The position numbers and the translations under genes were made by a program. Source: JBBIKU01 sp037445245 (GTDB lineage Bacteria > Chloroflexota > Anaerolineae > Anaerolineales > Anaerolineaceae). From it: DNA of 21,592 nucleotides. The stretch spans positions 1-21,592 of the forward strand of contig JBBIKU010000019.1 in assembly GCA_037445245.1 (NCBI GenBank), written 5' to 3'. The notes under the pieces were generated by a model. The model did not search any database, was not told the DNA's origin, and saw nothing but the letters and a program-made list of their open reading frames with translations. Below are positions 1-7,061 of this stretch, in pieces; within the stretch, counting starts at the first letter, position 1, and each line of letters begins with the position of its first letter.

Positions 1-1
1 G

Positions 2-859
2 GTGGTCGATGCGTACCCGCAGCGCTATCTGGTGGGCGAGACCTTTCTTTCGACCCCCGAACGAGCCGCGCAGTATTGCGCTTCGAAACTGCTGCATGCT
101 GCCTTCAACTTTGAGTTCACCCACAGCCGCTGGAACGCTGGCGCCTTTTATAAAGCCATCCAACGTTGGGAAGACCGGCTGAATGCCAATGCCTTTCCGA
201 CCTACGTCTTGAACAACCACGATGTGCGGCGCAGCGGCAGTCGCTATGGGCGAGGGGAGAACGATGACCGGTTAAAAGTTGCGGCTGCGCTGCTTTTAAC
301 CCTGCGTGGCACGCCGTTCCTTTATTACGGTGAAGAGATTGGCATGCGAGACATCAAACTCAGCCGCAGCCAGATCAAGGACCCGATCGGCAAACGCTAT
401 TATCCCTTCCACAAGGGGCGCGATGGCTGTCGTTCACCTATGCAGTGGGACGATACTGCCAACGCCGGCTTCTGCACAGTTGAACCTTGGCTGCCAGTGC
501 ACCCCAATTACACCCGGCGCAACCTTGAAGCGCAGCGCGCTGATGCAGATTCTTTGTTTCATTTTTATAAACGTTTGATTCAAGTGCGGCGTGGCGTCCC
601 GGCGCTGCGACGGGGGATGTTCTTGCCGTTGACGCAAGACCCGCGCCTGATTCTGGCGTACCTGCGAAAAACCGACGAGCAGACCGTGCTGGTGGCGTTG
701 AACTTCAGCCGCCGCTCGCTGCCTTTGATCCTGGGCGGCGGGCTGGGGCAAGCCTGCTGGGAATTGCTGCTCTCCAACAAACGAGACAGCCTGGAACAGA
801 TCTCAGGCGGAGCACTGCCATTGGCGCCCAACGAGGCGCTGGTTTTGCTCCAGCGCTGA
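2..859 (+). CDS. GH13 alpha-glucosidase-like glycoside hydrolase, 3' part (truncated by window edge)
   Basis: This is the C-terminal 285 residues of a glycoside hydrolase family 13 enzyme; the reading frame is open to the window edge, so the true start lies upstream. Residues 10-14 (LVGET) fit conserved region III with the acid/base Glu, and LNNHDVRR (about residues 70-77) fits region IV with the transition-state Asp. GTPFLYYGEEIGM is typical of the oligo-1,6-glucosidase / alpha-glucosidase / trehalose-synthase branch. The last ~90 residues look like the beta-sandwich domain C. Family members hydrolyse or rearrange alpha-glucosidic bonds of small oligosaccharides; the substrate cannot be told from this part. 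The gene converges on the GntR gene with only 19 bp between them and no visible terminator, so it is probably not part of the microcompartment system. Confidence 0.9.
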   Translation: MVDAYPQRYLVGETFLSTPERAAQYCASKLLHAAFNFEFTHSRWNAGAFYKAIQRWEDRLNANAFPTYVLNNHDVRRSGSRYGRGENDDRLKVAAALLLTLRGTPFLYYGEEIGMRDIKLSRSQIKDPIGKRYYPFHKGRDGCRSPMQWDDTANAGFCTVEPWLPVHPNYTRRNLEAQRADADSLFHFYKRLIQVRRGVPALRRGMFLPLTQDPRLILAYLRKTDEQTVLVALNFSRRSLPLILGGGLGQACWELLLSNKRDSLEQISGGALPLAPNEALVLLQR

Positions 860-878
860 TGGCAACCTTCATGGGGGA

Positions 879-1619
879 TCAACGGGTGAGTTTAAGGAAG
901 TACTTGTAGCGGTCGCCGCGATAGAGGATTTTGACGAATTCGACTGCCCGCCGATATTGTGACCAGAGCGTTCGTTCGCTGAGCAATAAAGGGCTGCCCT
1001 CACTGACCTGCAACAGGGTGGCTTCGCGAGGTGTTGCCAGGGTCACCTCGAGCGTCTCGTCGGCTTCGGTGGGGATGATGTGGAATTTTTCCTGCAGGAT
1101 GGCGTAGAGTGACCCCGAGCGCTCCAGTTCTTGGCGGGTGATGGTCTGGTTGTCGGATAAAGCCAGGTAGGAAGTCTGCAACCCCATGGGGATGCCATCG
1201 CCCAAGCGAATGCGTTCGATGCGCAGGACCTTTCGATTGGCTTCAGGCAATTCCAGGTGCTGAGCAACTTTTGGGGGCGCCTCAATGGGTTCGAAGTCCA
1301 GGATGATCTGACCCGGTTCCAGCCCTCGCATGCGCATGTCTTCGCTGAAATTGGTCAGTTCGAACAAGCCTTTTTGCAATTTCTGGGGCGAAACGAAGGT
1401 GCCGCGCCCGTGTTCGCGGTAGAGAAAGCCTTGGCGGGTGAGGATTTCGATCGCCTGCCGAATGGTGGTGCGGCTGATATTGTAAAGTTCCTCCAACTGG
1501 CGTTCGGAAGGGATCGGTTGGAGGGGGGTCAATTCGCCCTCTTCGATTTGTTGGCGCAGAATGTTCACCAACTGGTAATATTTGGGGAGGGCATCTCTGG
1601 GATCAATGATTCTTGACAT
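879..1619 (-). CDS. GntR-family transcriptional regulator (HutC/UTRA subfamily), likely regulator of the BMC operon
   Basis: A 246-residue regulator. An N-terminal winged helix-turn-helix (about residues 12-78; PSERQLEELYNISRTTIRQA is the recognition region) is followed by a UTRA ligand-binding domain (about 95-240) that in this family usually senses a sugar phosphate or related metabolite. It is transcribed divergently from the microcompartment operon, across a 112-bp region containing a perfect GTGGT-N4-ACCAC dyad that resembles the TGGT-N4-ACCA sites known for the NagR/DasR branch. I infer that it represses both itself and the operon and is released by a pathway phosphosugar. The start is the ATG at 1617-1619; no convincing Shine-Dalgarno precedes it. 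Family assignment is sure; target and ligand are inference. Confidence 0.93.
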   Translation of the reverse strand: MSRIIDPRDALPKYYQLVNILRQQIEEGELTPLQPIPSERQLEELYNISRTTIRQAIEILTRQGFLYREHGRGTFVSPQKLQKGLFELTNFSEDMRMRGLEPGQIILDFEPIEAPPKVAQHLELPEANRKVLRIERIRLGDGIPMGLQTSYLALSDNQTITRQELERSGSLYAILQEKFHIIPTEADETLEVTLATPREATLLQVSEGSPLLLSERTLWSQYRRAVEFVKILYRGDRYKYFLKLTR

Positions 1620-1654
1620 ATGGTCTGCTACGTGGTATGATGGTTTTGTCTAAG

Positions 1655-1684
1655 TTGTAATGTGGTCACTACCACTTGTATTAT
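1655..1684 (+). promoter_or_regulatory. Candidate promoter of the microcompartment operon
   Basis: TTGTAA (1655-1660) and TATTAT (1679-1684), 18 bp apart, form a plausible but weak sigma70 promoter. Its -10 overlaps the -10 of the divergent gntR promoter, and the 14-bp dyad fills its spacer. A bound regulator would then block both directions. The leader to the ATG at 1732 would be about 40 nt. Confidence 0.4.
1662..1675. promoter_or_regulatory. Predicted GntR operator, perfect inverted repeat GTGGT-CACT-ACCAC
   Basis: A perfect 5-bp inverted repeat with a 4-bp centre lies between the divergent gntR and BMC genes. The core TGGT-N4-ACCA matches the general form of HutC/NagR-type operators. Extra TGGT half-sites occur at 1621, 1633 and 1641, between the dyad and the gntR start, and could be secondary contacts. 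Binding is inferred. Confidence 0.6.
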
Positions 1685-1708
1685 CCAACTTTTCATCCTT
1701 TTCGTCAA
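1680..1708 (-). promoter_or_regulatory. Predicted sigma70-type promoter of the gntR gene
   Basis: On the minus strand, a TTGACG -35 (1703-1708) and a GATAAT -10 (1680-1685) are separated by exactly 17 bp. Transcription would start near 1673, inside the inverted repeat at 1662-1675, leaving a leader of about 54 nt before the gntR ATG. This placement suggests autorepression. Seen by eye only. Confidence 0.6.
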
Positions 1709-1731
1709 GCCGTTAAACCAGAGATTACTCA

Positions 1732-2349
1732 ATGAACCCGATCCCGGAAGAGGAAATCCACAGCATCGTTCAGCGCGTTCTTCGACGTACACTGGGCAGT
1801 CTTCCGGGCGATTCCCCCCAAGGGCAATCTGCGCCTCCGCAAATCGAACCTGAGTCTCCTTCGCCGCCCGAAAAGCGACCGCCGGCGGGCAGGGAGATCG
1901 CCATTGGCGCGGATCACGGCGGTTTTGCGATGAAGGAAGACCTGAAGTCGATGCTGAAAGACAGCCATTTTGAGGTTATCGACTGCGGCACCAATAGCAC
2001 CGAGGCGGTCGATTATCCCGATTATGCCCTGGCTGTGGCACAACTGGTGAGTCAGGGCAAAGCCTGGCGCGGCATCATGGTGGATGGGGCAGGGATCGGC
2101 AGTTGCATGGTCGCCAACAAGCTGCCCGGTGTGCGGGCGGCAATGTGTTACGATCACGCTACTGCCATCAACAGCCGTGAGCATAACGACGCCAACCTGC
2201 TGACGCTCGGTGCCGGTTTGATCGCCGTTAACCTGGCGCGCCAGATCGTCAAAGTGTGGCTGGAGACGGATTTGGGCGGTGATCGTCACGCTCGACGCGT
2301 TGCCAAGATCACCGCAATTGAGAAACAATACCTGAAAACGGGAAGCTAA
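1732..2349 (+). CDS. rpiB: RpiB/LacAB-family sugar-phosphate isomerase with N-terminal encapsulation peptide
   Basis: A 205-residue protein: an N-terminal amphipathic helix (about residues 5-24, EEEIHSIVQRVLRRTLG), a Pro/Ser/Glu-rich linker (about 25-53), then a full RpiB-type isomerase domain (55-205). RpiB enzymes interconvert aldose and ketose phosphates, classically ribose-5-P and ribulose-5-P. Conserved features include GADHGG (residues 59-64), DYPDYA (94-99), ANK (128-130) and SREHNDAN (148-155). The residue aligned with the catalytic Cys66 of E. coli RpiB is Asp118 (VDGAGIG), and the Mtb-type catalytic Glu is also absent (Ser124), so substrate or mechanism may differ. The N-terminal helix and linker match the way BMC cargo is targeted to the shell. 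It is the first gene of the operon, and its ribosome site is weak (AGAG). Confidence 0.9.
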   Translation: MNPIPEEEIHSIVQRVLRRTLGSLPGDSPQGQSAPPQIEPESPSPPEKRPPAGREIAIGADHGGFAMKEDLKSMLKDSHFEVIDCGTNSTEAVDYPDYALAVAQLVSQGKAWRGIMVDGAGIGSCMVANKLPGVRAAMCYDHATAINSREHNDANLLTLGAGLIAVNLARQIVKVWLETDLGGDRHARRVAKITAIEKQYLKTGS

Positions 2350-2352
2350 AAC

Positions 2353-3273
2353 ATGCCAATCGACAGCCGGCAAGTGGAAACCCTGGTCGAGATCATCACT
2401 CGCGAAGTTTTGATCGCAATGGAGGAACATGCCCTGCGCCAGCCCAATGCGGAGGGCGCCTATTGTTTAGTCGAGTGCGCCAACGGGCTTTGCGTGACGA
2501 CCTGCTTCGATAAGGTGGGGCAGGTGATCAGTGCCGGTGCCGAGCGTCTGACCAGCACTCTGGGCGTGATCCCCCCGCAGGCAGATCTGGCGGCGATGAT
2601 TGATCATACCCTGTTGAAACCGGACGCTACGCACGATCAAATTGCGCAATTGTGTTATGAGGCGCGCCGCTACAACTTTGCGTCGGTGTGTGTCAATCCG
2701 GTGTATGTCCCATTGTGCGCCGATTTATTGAAAGGGTCGCCGGTCAAGGTTTGCACTGTGATCGGTTTCCCGCTGGGCGCCTCGGCGCCCGAAGTCAAAG
2801 TGTATGAGACGCAGGTGGCGTTGCAAAATGGCGCCAGCGAGATCGATATGGTGATCAATGTTGGGGCGTTGAAAGCGCGTGATCTTGAGATGGTCGCACG
2901 CGACATCCGCGGGGTGGTTCTGGCGGCGCATTCCAAAGATGCATTGGTCAAGGTGATCATCGAAACTGCCTTGTTGACCGAAGAAGAAAAAATCCTTGCA
3001 TGCCTGATAGCTAAAGAGGCGGGCGCAGACTATGTCAAAACCTCCACCGGCTTTTCTGGCGGGGGCGCAACGGTCGAAGATGTTGCCTTGATGCGGCGGG
3101 TGGTCGGTCCGGGTATGGGTGTCAAAGCGTCGGGTGGCATCCGCACGCGAGAAGACGCTGAAAACATGGTTGAAGCCGGTGCCACCCGCATCGGCGCCAG
3201 CGCCGGGGTGAAGATTGTACAGGCTGCAAAACAAACCGAAGGCGAGAAAGCGCCGGCGGGCAAGGGTTATTGA
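2353..3273 (+). CDS. deoC: Deoxyribose-phosphate aldolase with N-terminal encapsulation peptide
   Basis: A 306-residue protein with a DeoC TIM barrel from about residue 75. DeoC cleaves 2-deoxyribose-5-phosphate to acetaldehyde and glyceraldehyde-3-phosphate. Visible catalytic residues are Lys229 (VKTSTGF, Schiff base), Lys258 (VKASGGIR, proton relay) and Asp165 (EIDMVINVG). About 75 residues precede the barrel: an amphipathic helix (about 6-25) typical of BMC cargo, then a segment with four cysteines (38, 42, 47, 51; C-x3-C-x4-C-x3-C) not found in ordinary DeoC. It follows rpiB by 3 nt, so translation is probably coupled. In this operon it would generate acetaldehyde inside the shell for the downstream aldehyde dehydrogenase. 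Confidence 0.95.
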   Translation: MPIDSRQVETLVEIITREVLIAMEEHALRQPNAEGAYCLVECANGLCVTTCFDKVGQVISAGAERLTSTLGVIPPQADLAAMIDHTLLKPDATHDQIAQLCYEARRYNFASVCVNPVYVPLCADLLKGSPVKVCTVIGFPLGASAPEVKVYETQVALQNGASEIDMVINVGALKARDLEMVARDIRGVVLAAHSKDALVKVIIETALLTEEEKILACLIAKEAGADYVKTSTGFSGGGATVEDVALMRRVVGPGMGVKASGGIRTREDAENMVEAGATRIGASAGVKIVQAAKQTEGEKAPAGKGY

Positions 3274-3285
3274 AAGGAGCCGCTC

Positions 3286-3576
3286 ATGCTGATCGCACGC
3301 GTGATTGGGACGACCGTATCCACCATCAAAGATGAAAAATTGACTGGCAGGAAACTGCTGATCGTGCGCCAGACCGACGAACACGGAGAAGCCTTTGGTA
3401 AGCCGTTCGTGGCGATTGACAGTGTGGACGCCGGCGTTGGCGATCTAGTGCTGACGGCAGCGGGATCGAGCGCCCGGCAGACCGAGCTGACTAAAGACAC
3501 TCCGGTTGACGCCGTCATCATGGCGGTCATCGATTCGCTCGAAGTGGGCGGCAAAGTCGTTTTTCGAAAGTCCTGA
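3286..3576 (+). CDS. BMC-P pentameric shell vertex protein (EutN/CcmL/PduN family), copy 1
   Basis: A 96-residue protein of the EutN/CcmL family, whose pentamers cap the vertices of microcompartment shells. The sequence has the usual start (MLIARVIGTTVST), the central LLIVRQ strand, the VAIDSVDAGVGDLVL segment and a final AVIDSLEV strand. Length is normal for the family. A strong ribosome site (AAAGGAG) overlaps the end of deoC, and the ATG lies 12 nt after its stop. It differs clearly from the two pentamer genes at the operon end, so the three are old paralogues and not recent copies. Confidence 0.95.
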   Translation: MLIARVIGTTVSTIKDEKLTGRKLLIVRQTDEHGEAFGKPFVAIDSVDAGVGDLVLTAAGSSARQTELTKDTPVDAVIMAVIDSLEVGGKVVFRKS

Positions 3577-3604
3577 ACTCCATCAGGAAGGATGATCTTC
3601 TCTC

Positions 3605-5123
3605 ATGGATGTGGATAAAGATCTGCTCTCCATTCAAGAAGCCCGCAACCTGGCTGCAGCCGCCCGTGAGGCGCAGCGGGTATGGGCAAAGGCAAGCCAG
3701 GAAGAGGTGGACCGGGTGTGCGCGGCGATGGCGGAGGTTGCTTTTCAAGCCTCCGAAAGGCTCGCCAGAATGGCGGTCGAGGAGACCGGTTACGGGGTGG
3801 TGGCGCACAAGAAGCTCAAGAACGAATTTGGGTCGAGGCGGGTGTGGCAGAGCATCAAAGATGTGCGCACAGTTGGGGTGGTTGGGCAGCACCCCGAAAA
3901 ACGGGTGTACGATATTGCCTGGCCAGTCGGCGTGGTGGCGGGATTGACCCCGAGCACCAACCCAACCTCGACGGTCATGTTCAAAGCTTTGATTGCGGTC
4001 AAGGCGCGCAACAGCATTGTGCTGGCGCCACACCCCTCGGCGGTACGTTGCTGCAACGAGACGGCAAAATTGATGGCACAAGCGGCGGTGGATGCTGGCG
4101 CTCCGGTTGGACTGGTGAGCTGTTTGCAGCACGTCACCCTGCAAGGCACCCAGGAATTGATGGCGCACCCGGCAGTGAACCTGATCCTGGCGACCGGTGG
4201 TTCGGGTATGGTGCGAGCGGCGCATTCGGTCGGCAAGCCGGCGTTCGGGGTTGGGCCCGGCAACGTGCCGGTATACGTCGATCGTAGCGCCGATGTCGAG
4301 AAGGCTGCTCGCTATATCGTTGCTAGCAAGGCATTCGATCATTCCACCATCTGCTCCACCGAGCAGGCGGTGGTTGCTGACCGCCCCATTGCAGCAGAAC
4401 TCGCCAGGTTGATGGAGAAAGAAGACGCTCACTTTGTCAGTGAGAGCCAGGCAGAGGCGCTTCGAAAGACACTGTTCTTCCCGGATGGCGGCATCAACGT
4501 TGCCACAGTGGGCAAGTCGGCGCAATATCTGGCGGCGCTGGCTGGCTTTGAGGTGCCGGCGAGTGCGCGGATTCTGGTGGCGCGGCTGTCGCGGGTCGGC
4601 AAGGATGAACCGCTGTCGCGCGAAAAACTGACCACCGTTCTGGGCTGGTATGAAGCTGACGGCTGGGAGGCGGGATGCGAACGTTGCATCGAGTTGATCC
4701 AGTTTGGCGGGCGAGGGCACTCGTTGATCATCCATGCCACCGATGACAATGTCATCATGGCGTTTGGACTGGAAAAACCGGTCTTTCGAATTGCTGTTAA
4801 CACTATGGCAACTCTGGGGGCGATCGGGTTGACCACCGGGGTAATGCCTTCGATGACGCTGGGAGCTGGGGCGGTAGGTGGTTCGATTACCGGCGACAAC
4901 ATAACGGTGTATCACCTGTTCAATGTCAAACGACTGGCGTACGAGATTGCCCCGCCGNNNNNNNNNNGGTGTTTTCCTTCTGATTTATGAAGGTTTTTTC
5001 GCCGCCCCGCCGCCGGCGGAGGCGTTGAAATCCGCTCAGCAAGCGGTGAACGGTGCTCCGGCACTGCACGAAATCGAGACCGTAGTTGAGGAAGTAGTCA
5101 GGGAATTGTTGCAGATTCGCTGA
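3605..5123 (+). CDS. CoA-acylating-type aldehyde dehydrogenase (PduP/EutE-like), interrupted by an assembly gap
   Basis: An aldehyde dehydrogenase of the PduP/EutE type, which oxidises short aldehydes to acyl-CoA with NAD. The first 451 residues are continuous: FKALIAVKARNS, ATGGSGMVRAA, GPGNVPVYVDRS and the catalytic Cys250 (STICSTEQ) are all present. Ten Ns (4958-4967) follow, then an in-phase tail of 51 codons to the TGA at 5121-5123. That tail ends in an amphipathic helix (HEIETVVEEVVRELLQIR), a C-terminal encapsulation peptide. The frame is intact on both sides of the gap if its true length is a multiple of three, so I treat this as one gene and the apparent frameshift as an artefact. 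The substrate in this operon is most likely acetaldehyde from DeoC, possibly also the aldehyde from the class II aldolase. Confidence 0.9.
4958..4967. other. Assembly gap (10 Ns) inside the aldehyde dehydrogenase gene
   Basis: Ten unknown bases, probably a placeholder of arbitrary length. The 9-mer gccccgccg stands immediately before the gap (4949-4957) and again at 5004-5012, in the same codon phase. Together with the palindromic GC-rich stretch ccgccggcgg this suggests a repeat or structure-related assembly break. Confidence 0.97.
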
Positions 5124-5161
5124 GATAAAACACTTTACTTCGTTTGAGAAAGGACAAGAAG

Positions 5162-5488
5162 ATGGCAGTAGATACCGCATTGATAGCTCTGGGGATGGTA
5201 GAAACGCGCGGGTTGGTTGGCGCCGTTGAGGCGGCTGATGCGATGGTCAAAGCCGCCAACGTGGTTCTGATCGGCTCGGAATATGTAGGTGGCGGGTATG
5301 TCACCGTGATGGTGCGCGGGGATGTGGGCGCAGTCAAAGCCGCCACGGATGCCGGCGCCGCTGCTGCCAAACGCGTGGGTGAACTGGTATCGGTGCACGT
5401 GATCCCGAGACCCCACAGCGATGTCGAGATGATCCTCCCCCAGAACAGCAAAGGCGGCTTCGGCGGTCGCACCGAAGCCAAGAAATAA
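5162..5488 (+). CDS. BMC-H hexameric shell protein (PduA/EutM/CcmK family)
   Basis: A 108-residue single-domain shell protein whose hexamers tile the facets of a microcompartment. It is very close to PduA in the core: ALGMVETRGLVGAVEAADAM, VTVMVRGDVGAVKAATDAG and VHVIPRPHSDVE. The hexamer-edge Lys is kept (Lys30). The central pore loop reads V-G-G-G (42-45) where PduA has I-G-S-G, so the pore-lining Ser is lost. The ATG at 5162 was preferred to a TTG 18 nt upstream because a good ribosome site (AGAAAGGA) sits 7 nt before it. This is the only BMC-H gene in the cluster. Confidence 0.96.
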   Translation: MAVDTALIALGMVETRGLVGAVEAADAMVKAANVVLIGSEYVGGGYVTVMVRGDVGAVKAATDAGAAAAKRVGELVSVHVIPRPHSDVEMILPQNSKGGFGGRTEAKK

Positions 5489-5521
5489 TTCGGCTTCAAT
5501 CACGTGGGAGCGGAGTTTTCT

Positions 5522-6382
5522 GTGGAGCGCAACGCAGCCGGGGTTGACGCATACCTGAAACGCGCTGAGGAAGTCATTCTTCCGGCGAACGGGCGGCTTG
5601 CACCACCCGGCGATCTGGACGCCGATGACCGGTTGGCTGTCGGGGTTGATCTGGGCACGGCATACCTGGTGCTGGCAGTTCTGGACGAGCAACGCCAGCC
5701 GCTTGCCGGGGAATATTGCTTTGCCCAGGTGGTGCGCGACGGGCTGGTGGTGGATTACATTGGCGCGGTGGATTTGTTGCGGGCGATGAAAGCCAGCGTG
5801 GAACGCCGCCTGGGGGTTGAATTGACGAAGGCGGCTACCGGCTTTCCGCCGGGCGTTCCACCGGCGGAGGGGCGGGCGATTGCGAATGTGGTCGAGGCAG
5901 CCGGCATGGATTGCCACGGCGTGATCGACGAACCCAGCGCCGCCAATCTGGTGCTGAGGGTGCGCGACGGGGTAATCGTTGATGTGGGTGGTGGCACCAC
6001 CGGCATCGCCATCGTTGAAAACGGCTCGGTAGTGCATACTGCCGACGAAGCCACAGGCGGGACACATTTCTCGCTGGTAATCGCCGGTTCGTTGGGGATC
6101 AGCTTTGAAGAGGCGGAGGTGCTCAAGAAAGATGGCGCACAGCAGGAACGACTCTTTCCGCTTGTGCGCCCGGTGATGGAAAAGGTGGCGAGCATTATTA
6201 GGCGGCATGTACGCAGTCACAGCGTCAGTCAGATTACACTGGTGGGCGGCAGCGCCTGTTTCCCCGGGATGGTGAAAGTGATCGAAGAATTCACCGGCAT
6301 CCCCACCAGGCAGCCCGCCAGACCGCTGCTGGTCACACCGCTGGGAATTGCGTTGCACGCCGCTGGCAACGGAGCCAAATAA
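5522..6382 (+). CDS. eutJ: EutJ-like actin/Hsp70-fold ATPase, putative BMC chaperone
   Basis: A 286-residue protein of the EutJ family, small Hsp70/actin-fold ATPases found in ethanolamine BMC operons and thought to act as chaperones or reactivating factors. All nucleotide-binding motifs are present: phosphate 1 (GVDLGTAYLV, residues 41-50), phosphate 2 (VDVGGGTTGIAIV, 153-165) and the adenosine motif (LVGGSACFPGM). The stretches VVRDGLVVDYIGAV, DEPSAAN and ADEATGG match EutJ closely. Start choice: GTG at 5522 has GGGAGCGGAG six nt upstream; a GTG at 5504 (six residues longer) is possible but lacks a site. It lies between the hexamer and tandem shell genes, and no B12-dependent enzyme is nearby, which is unlike the Eut setting. 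Confidence 0.88.
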   Translation: MERNAAGVDAYLKRAEEVILPANGRLAPPGDLDADDRLAVGVDLGTAYLVLAVLDEQRQPLAGEYCFAQVVRDGLVVDYIGAVDLLRAMKASVERRLGVELTKAATGFPPGVPPAEGRAIANVVEAAGMDCHGVIDEPSAANLVLRVRDGVIVDVGGGTTGIAIVENGSVVHTADEATGGTHFSLVIAGSLGISFEEAEVLKKDGAQQERLFPLVRPVMEKVASIIRRHVRSHSVSQITLVGGSACFPGMVKVIEEFTGIPTRQPARPLLVTPLGIALHAAGNGAK

Positions 6383-6391
6383 GGCGTATTA

Positions 6392-7018
6392 ATGGCAGAG
6401 GATTTTTCATTACGGTGTTACTGCTTTTTAGACCGGATGCAGGCACAATATGCCGCTTTCATCGGTACGATCACCCAGGGTGACCTACCGACCGAAGGGA
6501 TGGCGTCACTGTATATCGAAATGGCACCGGGTAACGAGGTTTTCCGGATGGTGGATATCGCCGTCAAAGCCACCGAAGCCAAACCCGGGGCGCAGATCGT
6601 TGAACGCGAGTTCGGCATGTTTGAAGTACACTCGTTGAACCAGGCAGCGGTGCTGGAAGCCGGTCAGGTGGTGCTCGACCGATTGGGCTTGAAGGTGGAA
6701 GATCGCCTCAAGCCGCAGATTGCGTCCGTTCAGACTATTACTCGCGTCGACCCCTATCAGGCGCAGCTACTCAACCGCTTCCGGCGCGGCAGCATGCTGG
6801 TGCCGGGCGAGACGTTGCTGGTTTTGGAATGCGCCCCGGCAGCGTACATCAATTATGCTTGCAACGAAGCGGAGAAGAAAGCCAATATCAAACTCATTCA
6901 CGTCACTTCGGTCGGGCGTTTTGGTCGAATGTGGCTCTCGGGCTCCGAAGCCGAGATTGTCACCGCTCGCAATGCTGCCATTCAATCGTTGGAAAGTCTG
7001 GAAGGAAAAGCCGGGTGA
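6392..7018 (+). CDS. BMC-T tandem-domain shell protein (circularly permuted, CsoS1D-like double-trimer type)
   Basis: A 208-residue protein with two related BMC domains (about 1-104 and 105-208). Each has the order seen in circularly permuted shell proteins: a short N-terminal strand region (LRCYCFLDRMQAQ; IASVQTITRVDPYQAQ), then an ALYIEMAPG / LLVLECAPA-like strand, then a helix and GMFEVH / FGRMWLSG strands. The pattern resembles the double-stacking trimers of Haliangium ochraceum and CsoS1D, whose large gated pore is thought to pass bulky metabolites or cofactors. It follows eutJ by 9 nt with a weak AAGGCG site. The shell-protein call is firm; the stacking subtype is from remembered similarity. 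Confidence 0.92.
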   Translation: MAEDFSLRCYCFLDRMQAQYAAFIGTITQGDLPTEGMASLYIEMAPGNEVFRMVDIAVKATEAKPGAQIVEREFGMFEVHSLNQAAVLEAGQVVLDRLGLKVEDRLKPQIASVQTITRVDPYQAQLLNRFRRGSMLVPGETLLVLECAPAAYINYACNEAEKKANIKLIHVTSVGRFGRMWLSGSEAEIVTARNAAIQSLESLEGKAG

Positions 7019-7061
7019 TTGAAGTGCAGGGTGAAATTTGCCGGTACTTCGAGGCAATTCA

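Noticed and set aside
860..878. Bidirectional terminator between the GH13 and gntR genes
   Set aside because: The 19-bp gap has no stem-loop or T-run on either strand.
1875..3268. Similar short G/C-rich stretches in rpiB (gccggcgggcag) and at the deoC end (gccggcgggcaa) as a recombination repeat
   Set aside because: Only about a dozen bases are shared and both encode Pro/Ala/Gly linker residues, so codon bias is a sufficient explanation.
3682..4287. Long overlapping reading frames inside the aldehyde dehydrogenase gene (for example 3682-4287 plus, 3527-4915 minus)
   Set aside because: They are Gly/Arg/His-rich translations in other frames of a conserved gene, typical of high-GC shadow ORFs, with no family resemblance.
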